The position numbers were made by a program, and so were the translations under genes. A stretch of 27,425 nucleotides of DNA from a virus: the IMG/VR virus record IMGVR_UViG_3300030450_002882, positions 1-27,425 of that record; one strand, given 5' to 3'. Each line of letters starts with the position of its first letter. Positions within the stretch are counted from its first letter, which is position 1. Below the pieces are notes generated by a model. That model was not told the DNA's origin. It saw nothing but the letters and a program-made list of their open reading frames with translations, and did no database searches. Below, piece after piece: positions 15,799 through 23,826 of this stretch.

Positions 15799-16128
15799 CT
15801 ATTCGTCGCTTTCCTGTCCTAGAAGTTTTTCTAGAAGCTTCTTTTCGTAGAATTCTGCTTTATATAGATCCTGTATCCCATTTTTAAACGGGTAACGCCA
15901 GCGGTACTTCAAAGAGTTTCCACGCAGGTAACCTATGTATTCTTCTGGGCTTAACATAGCTTCTATCCCTTCAATACATTCAATGCTGCCCTGGTTGTAG
16001 TGGGGCGGGTGCTGTATCTCAGCGTCAGTTCTTTCAACATCTTTATTCAACTCTTTAGCTTCTTTAACAATCACAATTTCATTCCATTCTTCAGGGGTTG
16101 CGTCGTTTATAGTTTTATGTCGGCTCAC
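15799..16128 (-). CDS. DUF3310 protein (T7 gp1.7-related)
   Basis: The 109-residue protein carries the DUF3310 signature: HPPHYNQGSIECIEGIEAML, then EEYIGYLRGNSLKYRWRY and DLYKAEFYEKKL. DUF3310 is the domain of T7 gp1.7, a nucleotide kinase acting on thymidine nucleotides. T7 gp1.7 is longer, so enzyme activity here is uncertain. The N-terminal 35 residues are a variable charged extension. It overlaps the endonuclease I gene by four bases (ATGA), which keeps it with the DNA metabolism genes and supports a role in nucleotide supply. Confidence 0.85.
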   Translation of the reverse strand: MSRHKTINDATPEEWNEIVIVKEAKELNKDVERTDAEIQHPPHYNQGSIECIEGIEAMLSPEEYIGYLRGNSLKYRWRYPFKNGIQDLYKAEFYEKKLLEKLLGQESDE

Positions 16129-16586
16129 AGGTTTTCTTCTCCTTCTTCAAAAGAGTTACTTCTCCATTCTTCAGGCAGTGTTTCTGGCGTAAACCATCTA
16201 AAGTCATTAGCCGTTGCCCACTCACCATGACTACGTTTAGTGCCATCTTTTCTTTTTTTAGTCTGTGGCATTGGTAGCGAAGAGTTTGCAAACAAAAAGA
16301 CAAGTTCAGTATTAGAAGGAAGTGTCTTCTTTATCCAGATATACTTACTGTATTCTGCATGGTCCCAAAATCTTCCTTTAGCCTCCAGGAGGATCTTCTT
16401 GGTACCTATTCTTTTAACAAAGTCTGGATGGTACTTATGCTCAACAACGTAATCTAAAGTCCCTTCGTGGTGTTCCCAGTCTTTAAGGATTGTTTCGTGT
16501 AGTGTTCTTTCAAACGCTGAGTCGTACCCGCCTTTTTGTTTTTGTAACTCTTTAGGTCTTTTATTTCGTCGATACTGCTTACGCAA
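16125..16586 (-). CDS. Endonuclease I, Holliday junction resolvase (T7 gp3-like)
   Basis: The 153-residue protein matches T7 endonuclease I in length and active site. The PD-(D/E)XK residues are visible as Glu26 (in SAFERTL), Asp55 (YHPDF) and Glu68-x-Lys70 (LLEAKG), matching T7 Glu20, Asp55, Glu65 and Lys67. The basic N-terminus (RKQYRRNKRPKELQKQK) would contact DNA. The enzyme cuts branched DNA, resolves recombination and replication intermediates before packaging, and helps break down host DNA. The gene starts right after the stop of the 91-residue gene with no gap and overlaps DUF3310. In T7 the gene precedes primase-helicase; here it lies after the exonuclease, so the order is rearranged. 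Confidence 0.9.
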   Translation of the reverse strand: MRKQYRRNKRPKELQKQKGGYDSAFERTLHETILKDWEHHEGTLDYVVEHKYHPDFVKRIGTKKILLEAKGRFWDHAEYSKYIWIKKTLPSNTELVFLFANSSLPMPQTKKRKDGTKRSHGEWATANDFRWFTPETLPEEWRSNSFEEGEENL

Positions 16587-16862
16587 TTAATTTCTACCTA
16601 CTCTGTCACAGTATACTTTAACATCTTTAACGGTAATAAGATCTATATCCTTGTATTTCATTATTCTTTTAAGGACGTTCTTACACCCTTTAAAACACAT
16701 AACAATGCAACAGGCTCCACCTCTTAGTCCTGCATACTCTGTCTTTTCAATATGTTTATATGTTAACTTGTTAGCTTCTTCATCAGTAAGTCTTTCTTTT
16801 AAAAAAGACAAAGCAAACTCTTTAGCTTTCCTGCTAACCTTTTTAGATACCTTTCCGTTCAA
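16587..16862 (-). CDS. Small basic Cys-containing hypothetical protein (91 residues)
   Basis: The start is TTG at 16862, overlapping the exonuclease stop (TTGA); no in-frame ATG occurs before about residue 54, so TTG is the likely start. The N-terminus is Lys/Arg-rich and helical (KKVSRKAKEFALSFLKERL), and the middle holds four cysteines in GGACCIVMCFKGCKN. The spacing is not a classic zinc-finger pattern, but a metal or redox role is possible. I know no family. Its place between two nucleases suggests a DNA-related accessory function. Confidence 0.6.
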   Translation of the reverse strand: MNGKVSKKVSRKAKEFALSFLKERLTDEEANKLTYKHIEKTEYAGLRGGACCIVMCFKGCKNVLKRIMKYKDIDLITVKDVKVYCDRVGRN

Positions 16863-17707
16863 TGTAAAAAGACCTCTTCTACTCTGGGTTGACTTATTAC
16901 CCTTGTAAAATATTTTAAACCGTTAGAATATTTAAAAGCTTTTAACCCTGTACCATTATTAGAATCAGACCAGCATTCTTTTTTATGTGGGCAGTAAGCA
17001 CACCCTGAAGAAAGTCTTAGATTACCCTTCTTACCTTCAGCAACAGGATCATAACATCGTTCAGGGGGTGTATCATTTTCTAGTTTTTCTTTTAGATTTT
17101 GAATAGTAACAGTAGCATTAGGTTTTACAAGTGGCCCAGGGTTGTACATAGCTAACGCCCCTGTCTCTTTATTGAGAGCAAGAAAGCCGCCATTGCTTGT
17201 CCCTTCTGCTTCTTCATAAGAAGACAACTGCATCATGTAACCAAAAGGATCGTCTTGGTGTAGTGTACCTTCAGAAAACTTTTTAAAAGAAAAACCAGAG
17301 GCAGTCTTTATATCAACAACTCTTCCATTAATCTTACAATCTATATGGCCTTTTAACCCTTCTAACTCTACTTCTTTTTGCTCGTCAGTAACCTCATGCC
17401 CTGCCATTCGTACTAAAGTTAAGATTACTTCTTCTAAAATGTGACCATACAAAAACTTAATAAAGACTTCAGGGGATATTCTTTCTCCACCGGACTCTGT
17501 TCTTTTATCATACCAAAGACGTCTAGCTGGTCTTCCAACATTAGACATCCTCAAGTAAAAGCCTTCTCTTTTTTCAGGGTTAGCCCAGGATTTAATAGCT
17601 TTCTTTATATTATCTCCTAACGTATCTAGGTCTTCTTCAGATATATCAAGAGAACCATCGTTAAGATGATCTAATTTACTATAAATATCTTCGACTATTT
17701 TATGCAT
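16859..17707 (-). CDS. Cas4/RecB-type PD-(D/E)XK exonuclease
   Basis: The 282-residue protein has the RecB-family nuclease motifs in order: His89 and Glu92 (YGHILEEV), Asp123 (GHIDC), Asp132-x-Lys134 (VDIKTAS) and Gln160-x3-Tyr164 (MQLSSY). Four cysteines at the C-terminal side (Cys218, then Cys236-x2-Cys239-x5-Cys245) resemble an iron-sulfur cluster site. The N-terminal cysteine of Cas4 enzymes is missing: the equivalent place reads NVGRPARRLWY. Position after DNA polymerase matches T7 gp6 exonuclease, so it probably replaces gp6 in degrading host DNA, primer removal and recombination. It overlaps its upstream neighbour by eight bases. An RNA or DNA end-processing role is possible; CRISPR adaptation is unlikely without cas1 or cas2. 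Confidence 0.85.
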   Translation of the reverse strand: MHKIVEDIYSKLDHLNDGSLDISEEDLDTLGDNIKKAIKSWANPEKREGFYLRMSNVGRPARRLWYDKRTESGGERISPEVFIKFLYGHILEEVILTLVRMAGHEVTDEQKEVELEGLKGHIDCKINGRVVDIKTASGFSFKKFSEGTLHQDDPFGYMMQLSSYEEAEGTSNGGFLALNKETGALAMYNPGPLVKPNATVTIQNLKEKLENDTPPERCYDPVAEGKKGNLRLSSGCAYCPHKKECWSDSNNGTGLKAFKYSNGLKYFTRVISQPRVEEVFLH

Positions 17708-18026
17708 TTTTCATTTCTCTATGTTTTACAAAGTGAAAGTCACCATATTTTTTTCTTACTAGATAAACTACTCCTAGCTTTTTTTGTATGTCTGTTCTGC
17801 CTGAAGGTCTGTAATTAGTTTTAACATCAACTAAAAGTGTTGTTCCATTTTGAGAAACAATTGAAAGATCAGCAGGTCCAGTGCATTCACAGTTTTTAAA
17901 TACTTTAAAATTGTTTTTAAGTAACCACAGTATAGCTTCGTACTCTGTGCGATCTCCTACATAGCTGCTATCACCCCTGTTGTCAAACAATGGAGAGGGT
18001 GTTTCACTTATTTTAATGAGTTTCAC
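17700..18026 (-). CDS. PD-(D/E)XK endonuclease (PDDEXK_5/Hjc-like)
   Basis: The 108-residue protein has the compact fold signature: Glu28 in GDRTEYEAILWLL, Asp53 in GPADLSI, and Asp67-x-Lys69 in LLVDVKT. This spacing fits the small family related to archaeal Holliday resolvases and intron-associated nucleases. The start is GTG at 18026, overlapping the polymerase end by 14 bases, with GGAG just upstream. It is the first of three PD-(D/E)XK nucleases in this operon. The likely role is cutting branched or host DNA; the substrate cannot be told from sequence. Confidence 0.8.
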   Translation of the reverse strand: MKLIKISETPSPLFDNRGDSSYVGDRTEYEAILWLLKNNFKVFKNCECTGPADLSIVSQNGTTLLVDVKTNYRPSGRTDIQKKLGVVYLVRKKYGDFHFVKHREMKNA

Positions 18027-19785
18027 TCCAATTTCTCCCTATTTTATATTCACCATCTAAAGGGCATCTCATTTTAAAATACTTCCCAGCTTCAATAATA
18101 GACTGGACTCCAAGCTGCCCCGCTTCTTCAGCGCAAGAAGAGTGTGCTTCAATCTGCCACTCATCATGCACATTACCTACTACTGTTGCATCTAAATCTT
18201 TTAGCTTCTCATCGAGTATGACTAATGCTTGCTTCATTACGATAGCCCCTGCACCTTGGAGCAATGTGTTAAGTGCAGAATGTTCGCTAACAATCTGTAG
18301 CTTCCTACCATCTAATCCTTTGAGGCATTGATTTTTAGCGACTGCTCTTGATACGTCGTTTTTAAGAGTTCTAAATGATGGCAAATTATCAAGAAATGAT
18401 TTTCGTAAGATTGAGCCTGTTTTTTTGCTTCCTCCAACCACTGACCCAAGTCGTTCATCTCCTGCTGCGTATAGGAGTGCATAGATGAAAGTCTTTGCCT
18501 GATCTCGTGATTGAAGTCCTGCAAGTTTTTGATTTGTTGTGTGTATGTCTCCAGAGATGATTTCATTTATATAACCTTTATCTCCCATATAATGCGCTAA
18601 CATGCGTAGTTCTAAACCTGAAGCATCTACTCCTACTAGCCTGTAACCAGGGGGTACACACCAGAGCGCTCTAAACTCTTTACCGTAGCGTTTCCTTGTT
18701 GAAGGAAGCTGAGCTTGGTTAGGGTGAGAGTGAGTCATACGCCCTGTACGCGCTCCATTAGAGTTTATATAACCGTGAATTCTAGAATCGTCACGCTCTT
18801 CAACAGCCTCTAGCCACTGTGACAATTGACCTTTTCTCTTTTCAAGAAGAAAATAGTCATTGATTACTTTAGCTTCAGGTATATCTGTTATAGCTGCTAA
18901 GGTTTTTTCATTAACAACTGGTCTTCCGTTAGGCGTATACTCTTTAGGTTTCCACCCAAACGATTGAAGGTACTCTCCTATTTGTTTACGAGAAGATATA
19001 AGTAACTCTATAGAAGTTTTTCTAACAATGTGAAGTGGTACTGAGTGTTCTTTTTCAAAGAAGAGTTTGTATTCTTCATCTGTTAACCTGACACCTTTAC
19101 CATCTTCATCTTCAGCAGTCTTAGCTATATCGCCTGACTTGTTGTAGCGAGGGTATAGTTTCTTTTCTATTATTTTAGGAAGAAAAACTTTCTTAACTTG
19201 ATTTTCAGCATCAACCATTTTTTCTTTTATTTCTGAAAAAAGAATGTCAGCATCTCTAATGTTGAAGTAGAAGCCTTTGTCTTCTTGTTTCTTAACAAGC
19301 CTGGCTACTTCATGTTCAAGCCTTATAGCATCTTTAGAAAAACCTCTTGCTTCTTTCCTTAGCTCATGAAAAACAGCAGTGTTTAATTCAACATCCCTGA
19401 CACAGTAGTCAAGCATCTCACCAGAGTAATTATAAAAGTCTTGGAACTCTATCTTAGGAAATCCAAGCACATCTCCCCAGTTAGCAAGCCTGTGTCCTGA
19501 AGCCCGTACAGGATTGAACAGCCTTGAAAGAACCAGCGTGTCTAACACTTCAACAGACTTAGCAAATTCAGGTTTGTGTAGTACCTTCCTGATAGCAGGT
19601 ATGTCAAAGCCTATGATGTTGTGTCCTACTAAAGAGTCGGCAGAGCTTAGCAGCCGATACCCTTCTTCTAATTGATCAGGTCCATAGGTATAAATAACTT
19701 TAGTCTCTATGTCCTGAGCAACAATACACCATATTTTTGTATAGCTAAGTCCATCAGTTTCTACATCAAAGACAAGTCGTTTCAT
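18013..19785 (-). CDS. DNA polymerase A (T7-like, with 3'-5' exonuclease)
   Basis: From ATG 19785 the protein has 590 residues; this start is one base after the primase-helicase stop, and the frame extends ten further codons upstream. The proofreading domain has Asp7/Glu9 (FDVETDG), Asp61 (HNIIGFD) and Tyr127-x3-Asp131. The polymerase domain has TGR (347-349), motif A Asp387/Glu392 (VDASGLELR), motif B Lys431-x3-Tyr435-x3-Tyr439 (AKTFIYALLY) and motif C His540-Asp541-Glu542 (VHDEW). Tyr435 corresponds to E. coli Phe762 and T7 Tyr526, typical of lytic phages. T7 pol has 704 residues; the region where T7 carries its thioredoxin-binding insertion is present but shorter here (about 205-265). Motif B has Ala436 and Ala440 where T7 has Gly. 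Confidence 0.95.
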   Translation of the reverse strand: MKRLVFDVETDGLSYTKIWCIVAQDIETKVIYTYGPDQLEEGYRLLSSADSLVGHNIIGFDIPAIRKVLHKPEFAKSVEVLDTLVLSRLFNPVRASGHRLANWGDVLGFPKIEFQDFYNYSGEMLDYCVRDVELNTAVFHELRKEARGFSKDAIRLEHEVARLVKKQEDKGFYFNIRDADILFSEIKEKMVDAENQVKKVFLPKIIEKKLYPRYNKSGDIAKTAEDEDGKGVRLTDEEYKLFFEKEHSVPLHIVRKTSIELLISSRKQIGEYLQSFGWKPKEYTPNGRPVVNEKTLAAITDIPEAKVINDYFLLEKRKGQLSQWLEAVEERDDSRIHGYINSNGARTGRMTHSHPNQAQLPSTRKRYGKEFRALWCVPPGYRLVGVDASGLELRMLAHYMGDKGYINEIISGDIHTTNQKLAGLQSRDQAKTFIYALLYAAGDERLGSVVGGSKKTGSILRKSFLDNLPSFRTLKNDVSRAVAKNQCLKGLDGRKLQIVSEHSALNTLLQGAGAIVMKQALVILDEKLKDLDATVVGNVHDEWQIEAHSSCAEEAGQLGVQSIIEAGKYFKMRCPLDGEYKIGRNWSETH

Positions 19786-19786
19786 T

Positions 19787-21487
19787 TTAATCAAACACCA
19801 TAGATGCATCTTCATCTTCTAACGGTTTATCTTCCAGGTCACCCAGGTCAAGCTCGTTGAGTCTTCCTGTAGCATGATCATATACAAGGTGTGTCGCTAC
19901 TCCTACATCACCTGTATACCTGCTCTTGAGTACCCTGATACGTGTTGTAGCAGCCTCTATAGGATCATCAGACTGTTGATTTCGCTCTAAAGTTACTACG
20001 CAATCACTTAGCTGCGCTATGCTTTGTGATCCCCTGAGATGGCTTAGAGAAGTTTCAGCTCCATTTTCATGACCCTTGTTACCGTCTATCCTTCTTAGGT
20101 GACAAACCAGTATCAAGCCTACCCCTGTCTGCTCTACTAGGGTTCTTAGCCTATGCATAATAGAGTCTATAGATCTACGCTCATCGCCTTCAACGGTTTG
20201 AGAGACAAGCATATGTAAGTGGTCTACAACAACCCATTTACATTCACATCCTACAATCATGAAGCGTAACTTAGTAAATATGGACTCAATATCATTGGTG
20301 CCAAAATGGGCATGTATCCATACACGGTTATGATTGTCACCGTGATACAGGATATTGAAGAACTCATCTAATTCTTCTTCAGTGTACTGCTCTCTAATCC
20401 TGTCAATATGCAGCTTATTGTTAGCTTCTATAGAGATAATTCCATCTACGGTCCTGTTAAAGGATTCTTCTAAAGCAACAATACCTATGTTGTCATCTGT
20501 AGATTTTAGTAGCCAGTGTTCTAACTCTCTAGTGACTGAAGACTTACCTAGCCCTGTCCCGCCAGCTAAAGTAATAAGTTCTCCCTGTCGGATGCCTTCA
20601 AGCTTCGCCGTTAAACCTTCCCACGGATAAGGTATTGAGGGTTTCTTTTCACGGTTCTTGTAAGCTTCTCTATTCTCAGAAACAGACAACACGCCACTAG
20701 GTGTATATGTCTTCGCTGCCCACCAAGCTTCTGTAAAATTCTTCTGTTGGTTAGCAACAAGCATCTCATTAACATCCTTGAAGCCTTCAGGCAGAGACAT
20801 AATCTTAGCCTTTCCAGGGTATAACAATCTTGCAACTCGTGTAGCTGCCTTTAACCCTGGTTCATCCATGTCAAAACAAATAACAACATTATCAAAAGAC
20901 TCAAGGTACTCTAGATTATCTTTTACATCCCTGTCAGCACTCTGCGCTCCTGAACTGATAGATATTACAGGCCACTTACTGCCAAGTATTTGGTAGGCAG
21001 ACATAGCATCTACCTCACCTTCGCAAAGGGTTATAAATTTACCACCACTTGAGAATAGCTGCTGCCCAAACAATCCTGCCTGACCTTTTAAGCCTGACCA
21101 AAAGAAAGATTTAGGGCTAACAACTCTTGTCTTGGTAGCAACTATCTCGTTGTTGCCATAGTAGGGGATAGAATACTTAACAATGTTTTCTTTAGTACCG
21201 TCGAACTCTGTCTGACATTTAACTCCGTATTTTTTTACAGTGTCTAACACCAGTCCACGATTTAAAATAGGCATATAACTAAACAAAGCTTCACTTTCTA
21301 CTATAGAAACAGGTTCCCTGCTTTCAATAACACTCAAAGTCGTCCCCTCTGTTTTCTTTACTTGGTAGTCTTTACTGCTGAGATATTCTCCGCAAGCAAA
21401 ACAGTATGCACTCCCATTTTCGTTCTCGGAAAGTGCATCACTGCTATCGCATGACGGACAATGTAGGTGAGTTCGTACAAAACCCAT
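19787..21487 (-). CDS. Bifunctional primase-helicase (T7 gp4-like)
   Basis: The protein has 566 residues, the same length as T7 gp4A. In order it has a zinc-binding domain (Cys10-x2-Cys13, Cys29-x2-Cys32), a TOPRIM primase core (Glu156-x-Glu158-x-Asp160, then Asp206-x-Asp208 in FDMDEPG), a linker, and a RecA-type helicase with Walker A (GGTGLGKSS, Lys315) and Walker B (WVVVDHLHML). The helicase end has SHLRGSQSIAQLSD. The C-terminal tail is acidic and ends SMVFD, like the T7 tail that docks the polymerase. It unwinds DNA and lays primers for the polymerase encoded one base downstream. A ribosome-binding site (GAGGAC) precedes ATG 21487. Confidence 0.95.
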   Translation of the reverse strand: MGFVRTHLHCPSCDSSDALSENENGSAYCFACGEYLSSKDYQVKKTEGTTLSVIESREPVSIVESEALFSYMPILNRGLVLDTVKKYGVKCQTEFDGTKENIVKYSIPYYGNNEIVATKTRVVSPKSFFWSGLKGQAGLFGQQLFSSGGKFITLCEGEVDAMSAYQILGSKWPVISISSGAQSADRDVKDNLEYLESFDNVVICFDMDEPGLKAATRVARLLYPGKAKIMSLPEGFKDVNEMLVANQQKNFTEAWWAAKTYTPSGVLSVSENREAYKNREKKPSIPYPWEGLTAKLEGIRQGELITLAGGTGLGKSSVTRELEHWLLKSTDDNIGIVALEESFNRTVDGIISIEANNKLHIDRIREQYTEEELDEFFNILYHGDNHNRVWIHAHFGTNDIESIFTKLRFMIVGCECKWVVVDHLHMLVSQTVEGDERRSIDSIMHRLRTLVEQTGVGLILVCHLRRIDGNKGHENGAETSLSHLRGSQSIAQLSDCVVTLERNQQSDDPIEAATTRIRVLKSRYTGDVGVATHLVYDHATGRLNELDLGDLEDKPLEDEDASMVFD

Positions 21488-21515
21488 TAGTTTGTCCTCG
21501 TTTTAAATTTAGTTT

Positions 21516-21755
21516 TTAAGTTTGTTCGTTAGTGGACTCTGATTCATCCTCGACAATGAGGGACTCCGGTGTCAGCAATGCTTCTAGCTTCTGCTGAAGT
21601 CCCTCTTGTGACGTGCTATAGATCAGTACAGCTTGCATAGCTTTCTCTTTTTGAGGAAGAACCTCACTTAACGTCTGTAAAAGAAAGTTTGCTTGCTTCG
21701 GATCAGTAGCTTTCGCTATGTCGTAACGTGCATCACCTTTAACATATATTGCCAT
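21516..21755 (-). CDS. Small protein with acidic C-terminal tail, coupled to SSB
   Basis: The 79-residue protein has a helical body (TDPKQANFLLQTLSEVLP) and ends in an acidic, unstructured tail (VEDESESTNEQT). Its ATG shares one base with the stop of the ssDNA-binding protein gene (TAATG), a classic termination-reinitiation overlap that yields linked amounts of both proteins. I know no family. An acidic tail next to an SSB that lacks one raises the possibility that it is the protein-docking partner; this is speculation. Confidence 0.65.
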   Translation of the reverse strand: MAIYVKGDARYDIAKATDPKQANFLLQTLSEVLPQKEKAMQAVLIYSTSQEGLQQKLEALLTPESLIVEDESESTNEQT

Positions 21756-22243
21756 TAGAGAACAATCCTTACGTTTTGGCTATGGTCTGAAACCTCCGCA
21801 ATCTCTACTACCTGGACGGCTTCAACGATGCCTCTAAGGTAACGACCTGCTGCGTACCTTCGCTTACTCCACTGTACCTTGACAGTAGAACCATTAGGGA
21901 TCATGTCTCCCCACGGCTTACCTTCTGGACCTATCACTACCGGAGCCTTATTGGGCGTACCGTCAGTGCTTTCACGCCAGCGGTAGAACGTCATTACACA
22001 GTCTTCAGTGTACGACTTCTCACCAGCAGCCTTTAGACCTACGTTAAAGCCAGCAGCTTTAAACTGCTTATACACTTCGTCAGAGACAGTAAGATTAATT
22101 TCCCATCCGTACTTCCCTGAACCTGGATTTTGTTTTTCGTTTAGATCAGGAACAGGTATGTCAACGTGGGCATAGTAGGACTGGCCTTCCAGAACTTCAG
22201 GAATTCCTTCGATCAATTGTATTTCATGTTTTGCTTGGGGCAT
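21755..22243 (-). CDS. Single-stranded DNA-binding protein (T7 gp2.5 functional analogue)
   Basis: The 162-residue protein has the look of marine phage SSBs, with an OB-fold-like beta-rich body. Recognisable stretches are YYAHVDIPVPDLNEK, YGWEINLTVSDEVYKQF and VKVQWSKRRYAAGRYLRG, the last giving basic and aromatic residues for ssDNA contact. It sits directly before primase-helicase and polymerase, as gp2.5 precedes gp4 and gp5 in T7. Bacterial and T7 SSBs end in an acidic, Phe-containing tail; this one ends NVRIVL, so the usual docking tail is absent. Its stop overlaps the start of the 79-residue gene. Confidence 0.75.
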   Translation of the reverse strand: MPQAKHEIQLIEGIPEVLEGQSYYAHVDIPVPDLNEKQNPGSGKYGWEINLTVSDEVYKQFKAAGFNVGLKAAGEKSYTEDCVMTFYRWRESTDGTPNKAPVVIGPEGKPWGDMIPNGSTVKVQWSKRRYAAGRYLRGIVEAVQVVEIAEVSDHSQNVRIVL

Positions 22244-22441
22244 TTAAGCTTCTCCAGTTTTTAAAGTATTGTTAATGGCGACATGCTGCTCATACAGCTC
22301 TTCGCCTGTCACGGTACAACCCTTTCCAAAAGACACTCCAACTACGTTACCACTTTCATAGACTTTCGTAGCTAGTATTTTCTCTTGGTATAAGGTGGTC
22401 ATGTTGTGTTTCAGAAAATCATTAAAAGTTTCTTTAGTCAT
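22244..22441 (-). CDS. Hypothetical protein (65 residues)
   Basis: I choose ATG 22441, which overlaps the preceding stop by eight bases; a GTG at 22450 would add three residues. The N-terminal half is helical (KETFNDFLKHNMTTLYQEK) and the C-terminal half mixes beta and helix (GVSFGKGCTVTGEELYEQH). I know no family. The gene ends exactly one base before the SSB start, so the pair is probably co-translated. It is most likely an accessory replication protein. Confidence 0.6.
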   Translation of the reverse strand: MTKETFNDFLKHNMTTLYQEKILATKVYESGNVVGVSFGKGCTVTGEELYEQHVAINNTLKTGEA

Positions 22442-22652
22442 TAACTTCACAAAGACTCTCCAAAAATAAAGGAAGTTGGTTGTAAATCTCTTCCTCAGTT
22501 AAAGGTATATCATCACTGTCTGACTGCTGAATGTCGAGGTAGGCCATGAATCTAAACATCACCCTCTCATCAGGCATTCCAACACCTAACGATAAAGCAA
22601 AAATCCTTGACCATATATCCTCGACAAACACTTTCTCATCATCAGTTAACAT
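22434..22652 (-). CDS. Acidic hypothetical protein (72 residues)
   Basis: The open frame extends to 22751, but that part overlaps the DUF932 gene in another frame and has no start signal. ATG 22652 has AGGAG seven bases upstream and lies 13 bases after the DUF932 stop, so it is the likely start. The protein is helical and acidic (MLTDDEKVFVEDIWSRIF; later SDSDDIPLTEEEIYNQLP), with no membrane segment. The family is unknown. Confidence 0.65.
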   Translation of the reverse strand: MLTDDEKVFVEDIWSRIFALSLGVGMPDERVMFRFMAYLDIQQSDSDDIPLTEEEIYNQLPLFLESLCEVND

Positions 22653-22665
22653 TGATGATCTCCTG

Positions 22666-23607
22666 TTACGCGGCCTTGTCCATCTGTACCGACGCTTGCC
22701 TAACAAGTTTATTACGTGCCACTCGTGTGGACACAATGTTAGCTGCTGCACTTTTCTTACCAGCAGGAGCGTGGGTACTCCAATGAGTCATAGCGTTGTA
22801 TGCTGCCCATTGATTCATTCCAAGATTTTTAATCTCGTCCTGAAACTGGGTCCAAAGATACATAACCGTCTTGTTACTCAAGATTCTTTTGTTATCCATA
22901 GCTTCAGTAACAGAATCATAAGGTTCATTACAGCCAGCTACCCTTGTAAACATGTCAAGTGCTTCTTTGCGAGTAATGGCTAAGCTTTTCCACTTTTTCC
23001 ATCGCTCACCTTCAGCCTCAAAGGTTTTCAAAGCAGTTTCAATCTTACGCTTAGCGTGTTCAGGATCTAAACGAGGAGTGTGCTTAGCTGAGTAGACGGA
23101 GAAGTTGTCTAGGGCTACCTGTCCATTGGTACAGGCTATACGGATTGCACCTACTTCAACAGTAAAGGTCCAGCTTCCATCCCAACTGTTTCTATGTAAC
23201 AACTGGAACTGAGTCTCGTCACCGTTTCCTAAATCCAGGGTGTAGTTTGGTAGAGTGTACGCAGCACAGAGTCTTCCGCCATTGTGCGAGGTATCTATAC
23301 GTCTTGAGACACCTTCAAGATTAACACCTGAATCAAGCAACAATCGTTCTACTGCCTGGATGCCATCAAGTGGCTGCACCTTAGCGTTATAATCTTTGCC
23401 AGCTACGTGAACAAGATCTCCACTTAGGTTATTGTAGACAACACGCTTTGTAGCACTGGTCCTATGTTCCAGCCCTTTATCTGTAGTGGCAACATATGTA
23501 ACAGGATAGGTACTAAAGGAAGGTAACTCATCTAGATCTGATTGAGGGAGTTCCGCTAGATGGTTGTAGTTAGTGTTACGGCTTGCATTTAATTGAGTGA
23601 TAGTCAT
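22666..23607 (-). CDS. DUF932 family protein (phage/plasmid-like)
   Basis: The 313-residue protein fits the DUF932/TIGR03299 family of phage and plasmid proteins. Typical features are the central HRNSWDGSWTFTVEVGAIRI followed by ACTNGQVALDNF, then SAKHTPRLD and a Lys/Glu-rich helix (KTFEAEGERWKKWKS). The biochemical role is not established; in many phages and plasmids it lies beside ssDNA-binding and recombination genes, as here. It opens the replication operon after an AT-rich non-coding stretch, with a modest ribosome-binding site (TAGGAAA) before ATG 23607. The C-terminus is basic (KKSAAANIVSTRVARNKLVR), which would suit nucleic acid contact. Confidence 0.85.
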   Translation of the reverse strand: MTITQLNASRNTNYNHLAELPQSDLDELPSFSTYPVTYVATTDKGLEHRTSATKRVVYNNLSGDLVHVAGKDYNAKVQPLDGIQAVERLLLDSGVNLEGVSRRIDTSHNGGRLCAAYTLPNYTLDLGNGDETQFQLLHRNSWDGSWTFTVEVGAIRIACTNGQVALDNFSVYSAKHTPRLDPEHAKRKIETALKTFEAEGERWKKWKSLAITRKEALDMFTRVAGCNEPYDSVTEAMDNKRILSNKTVMYLWTQFQDEIKNLGMNQWAAYNAMTHWSTHAPAGKKSAAANIVSTRVARNKLVRQASVQMDKAA

Positions 23608-23826
23608 TTTTTATGGTTTTCCTATTTAGGTTTTAGTTTAATTGTTATGTAAAGTATTTTAAATATGTAAAATCTCTTCAGTCTAAAGAAGAAAAAAATA
23701 AATTATTCTTTTATAGATTAACTTCTTTAAAAGATTTTAACTCACAATACAGTAGTTAAGGGCTAAGTCAATAAAGACTTTATAACCACGTTAACTTTCA
23801 GGATTGTTTCATAGTTCCTCCATTTT
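23608..23826 (-). promoter_or_regulatory. AT-rich leader of the replication operon
   Basis: This stretch has no convincing gene. In the leftward sense, TTTACATA occurs twice (23671-23664 and 23653-23646), 18 bases apart, just upstream of DUF932, which could be an operator pair or contain promoter elements; a clean sigma-70 promoter is not visible. A six-base inverted repeat, TTAACT/AGTTAA, spans 23737-23759 with an 11-base loop and might be an operator or weak terminator. Near the far end a strong ribosome-binding site (GGAGGA, 23821-23816) precedes ATG 23812, but that frame stops after four codons. A 23-residue frame (23763-23834) also exists; I do not call it a gene. Confidence 0.35.

Noticed and set aside
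16859-17707. Cas4-like nuclease as a sign of a CRISPR adaptation module
   Set aside because: There is no cas1, cas2 or repeat array in the window, and the position after DNA polymerase fits a replication exonuclease.
22653-22751. N-terminal extension of the acidic 72-residue protein
   Set aside because: It overlaps the DUF932 gene, has no start signal, and a good ribosome-binding site supports ATG 22652.
22546-22983. 145-residue plus-strand frame across the DUF932 end
   Set aside because: It is opposite to two supported leftward genes, is Ser/Cys/His-rich like an antisense translation, and has no start signal.
23675-23700. GAAGA/TCTTC inverted repeat next to a run of A as a terminator
   Set aside because: For leftward transcripts the T-run comes before the stem, and no rightward gene ends here.
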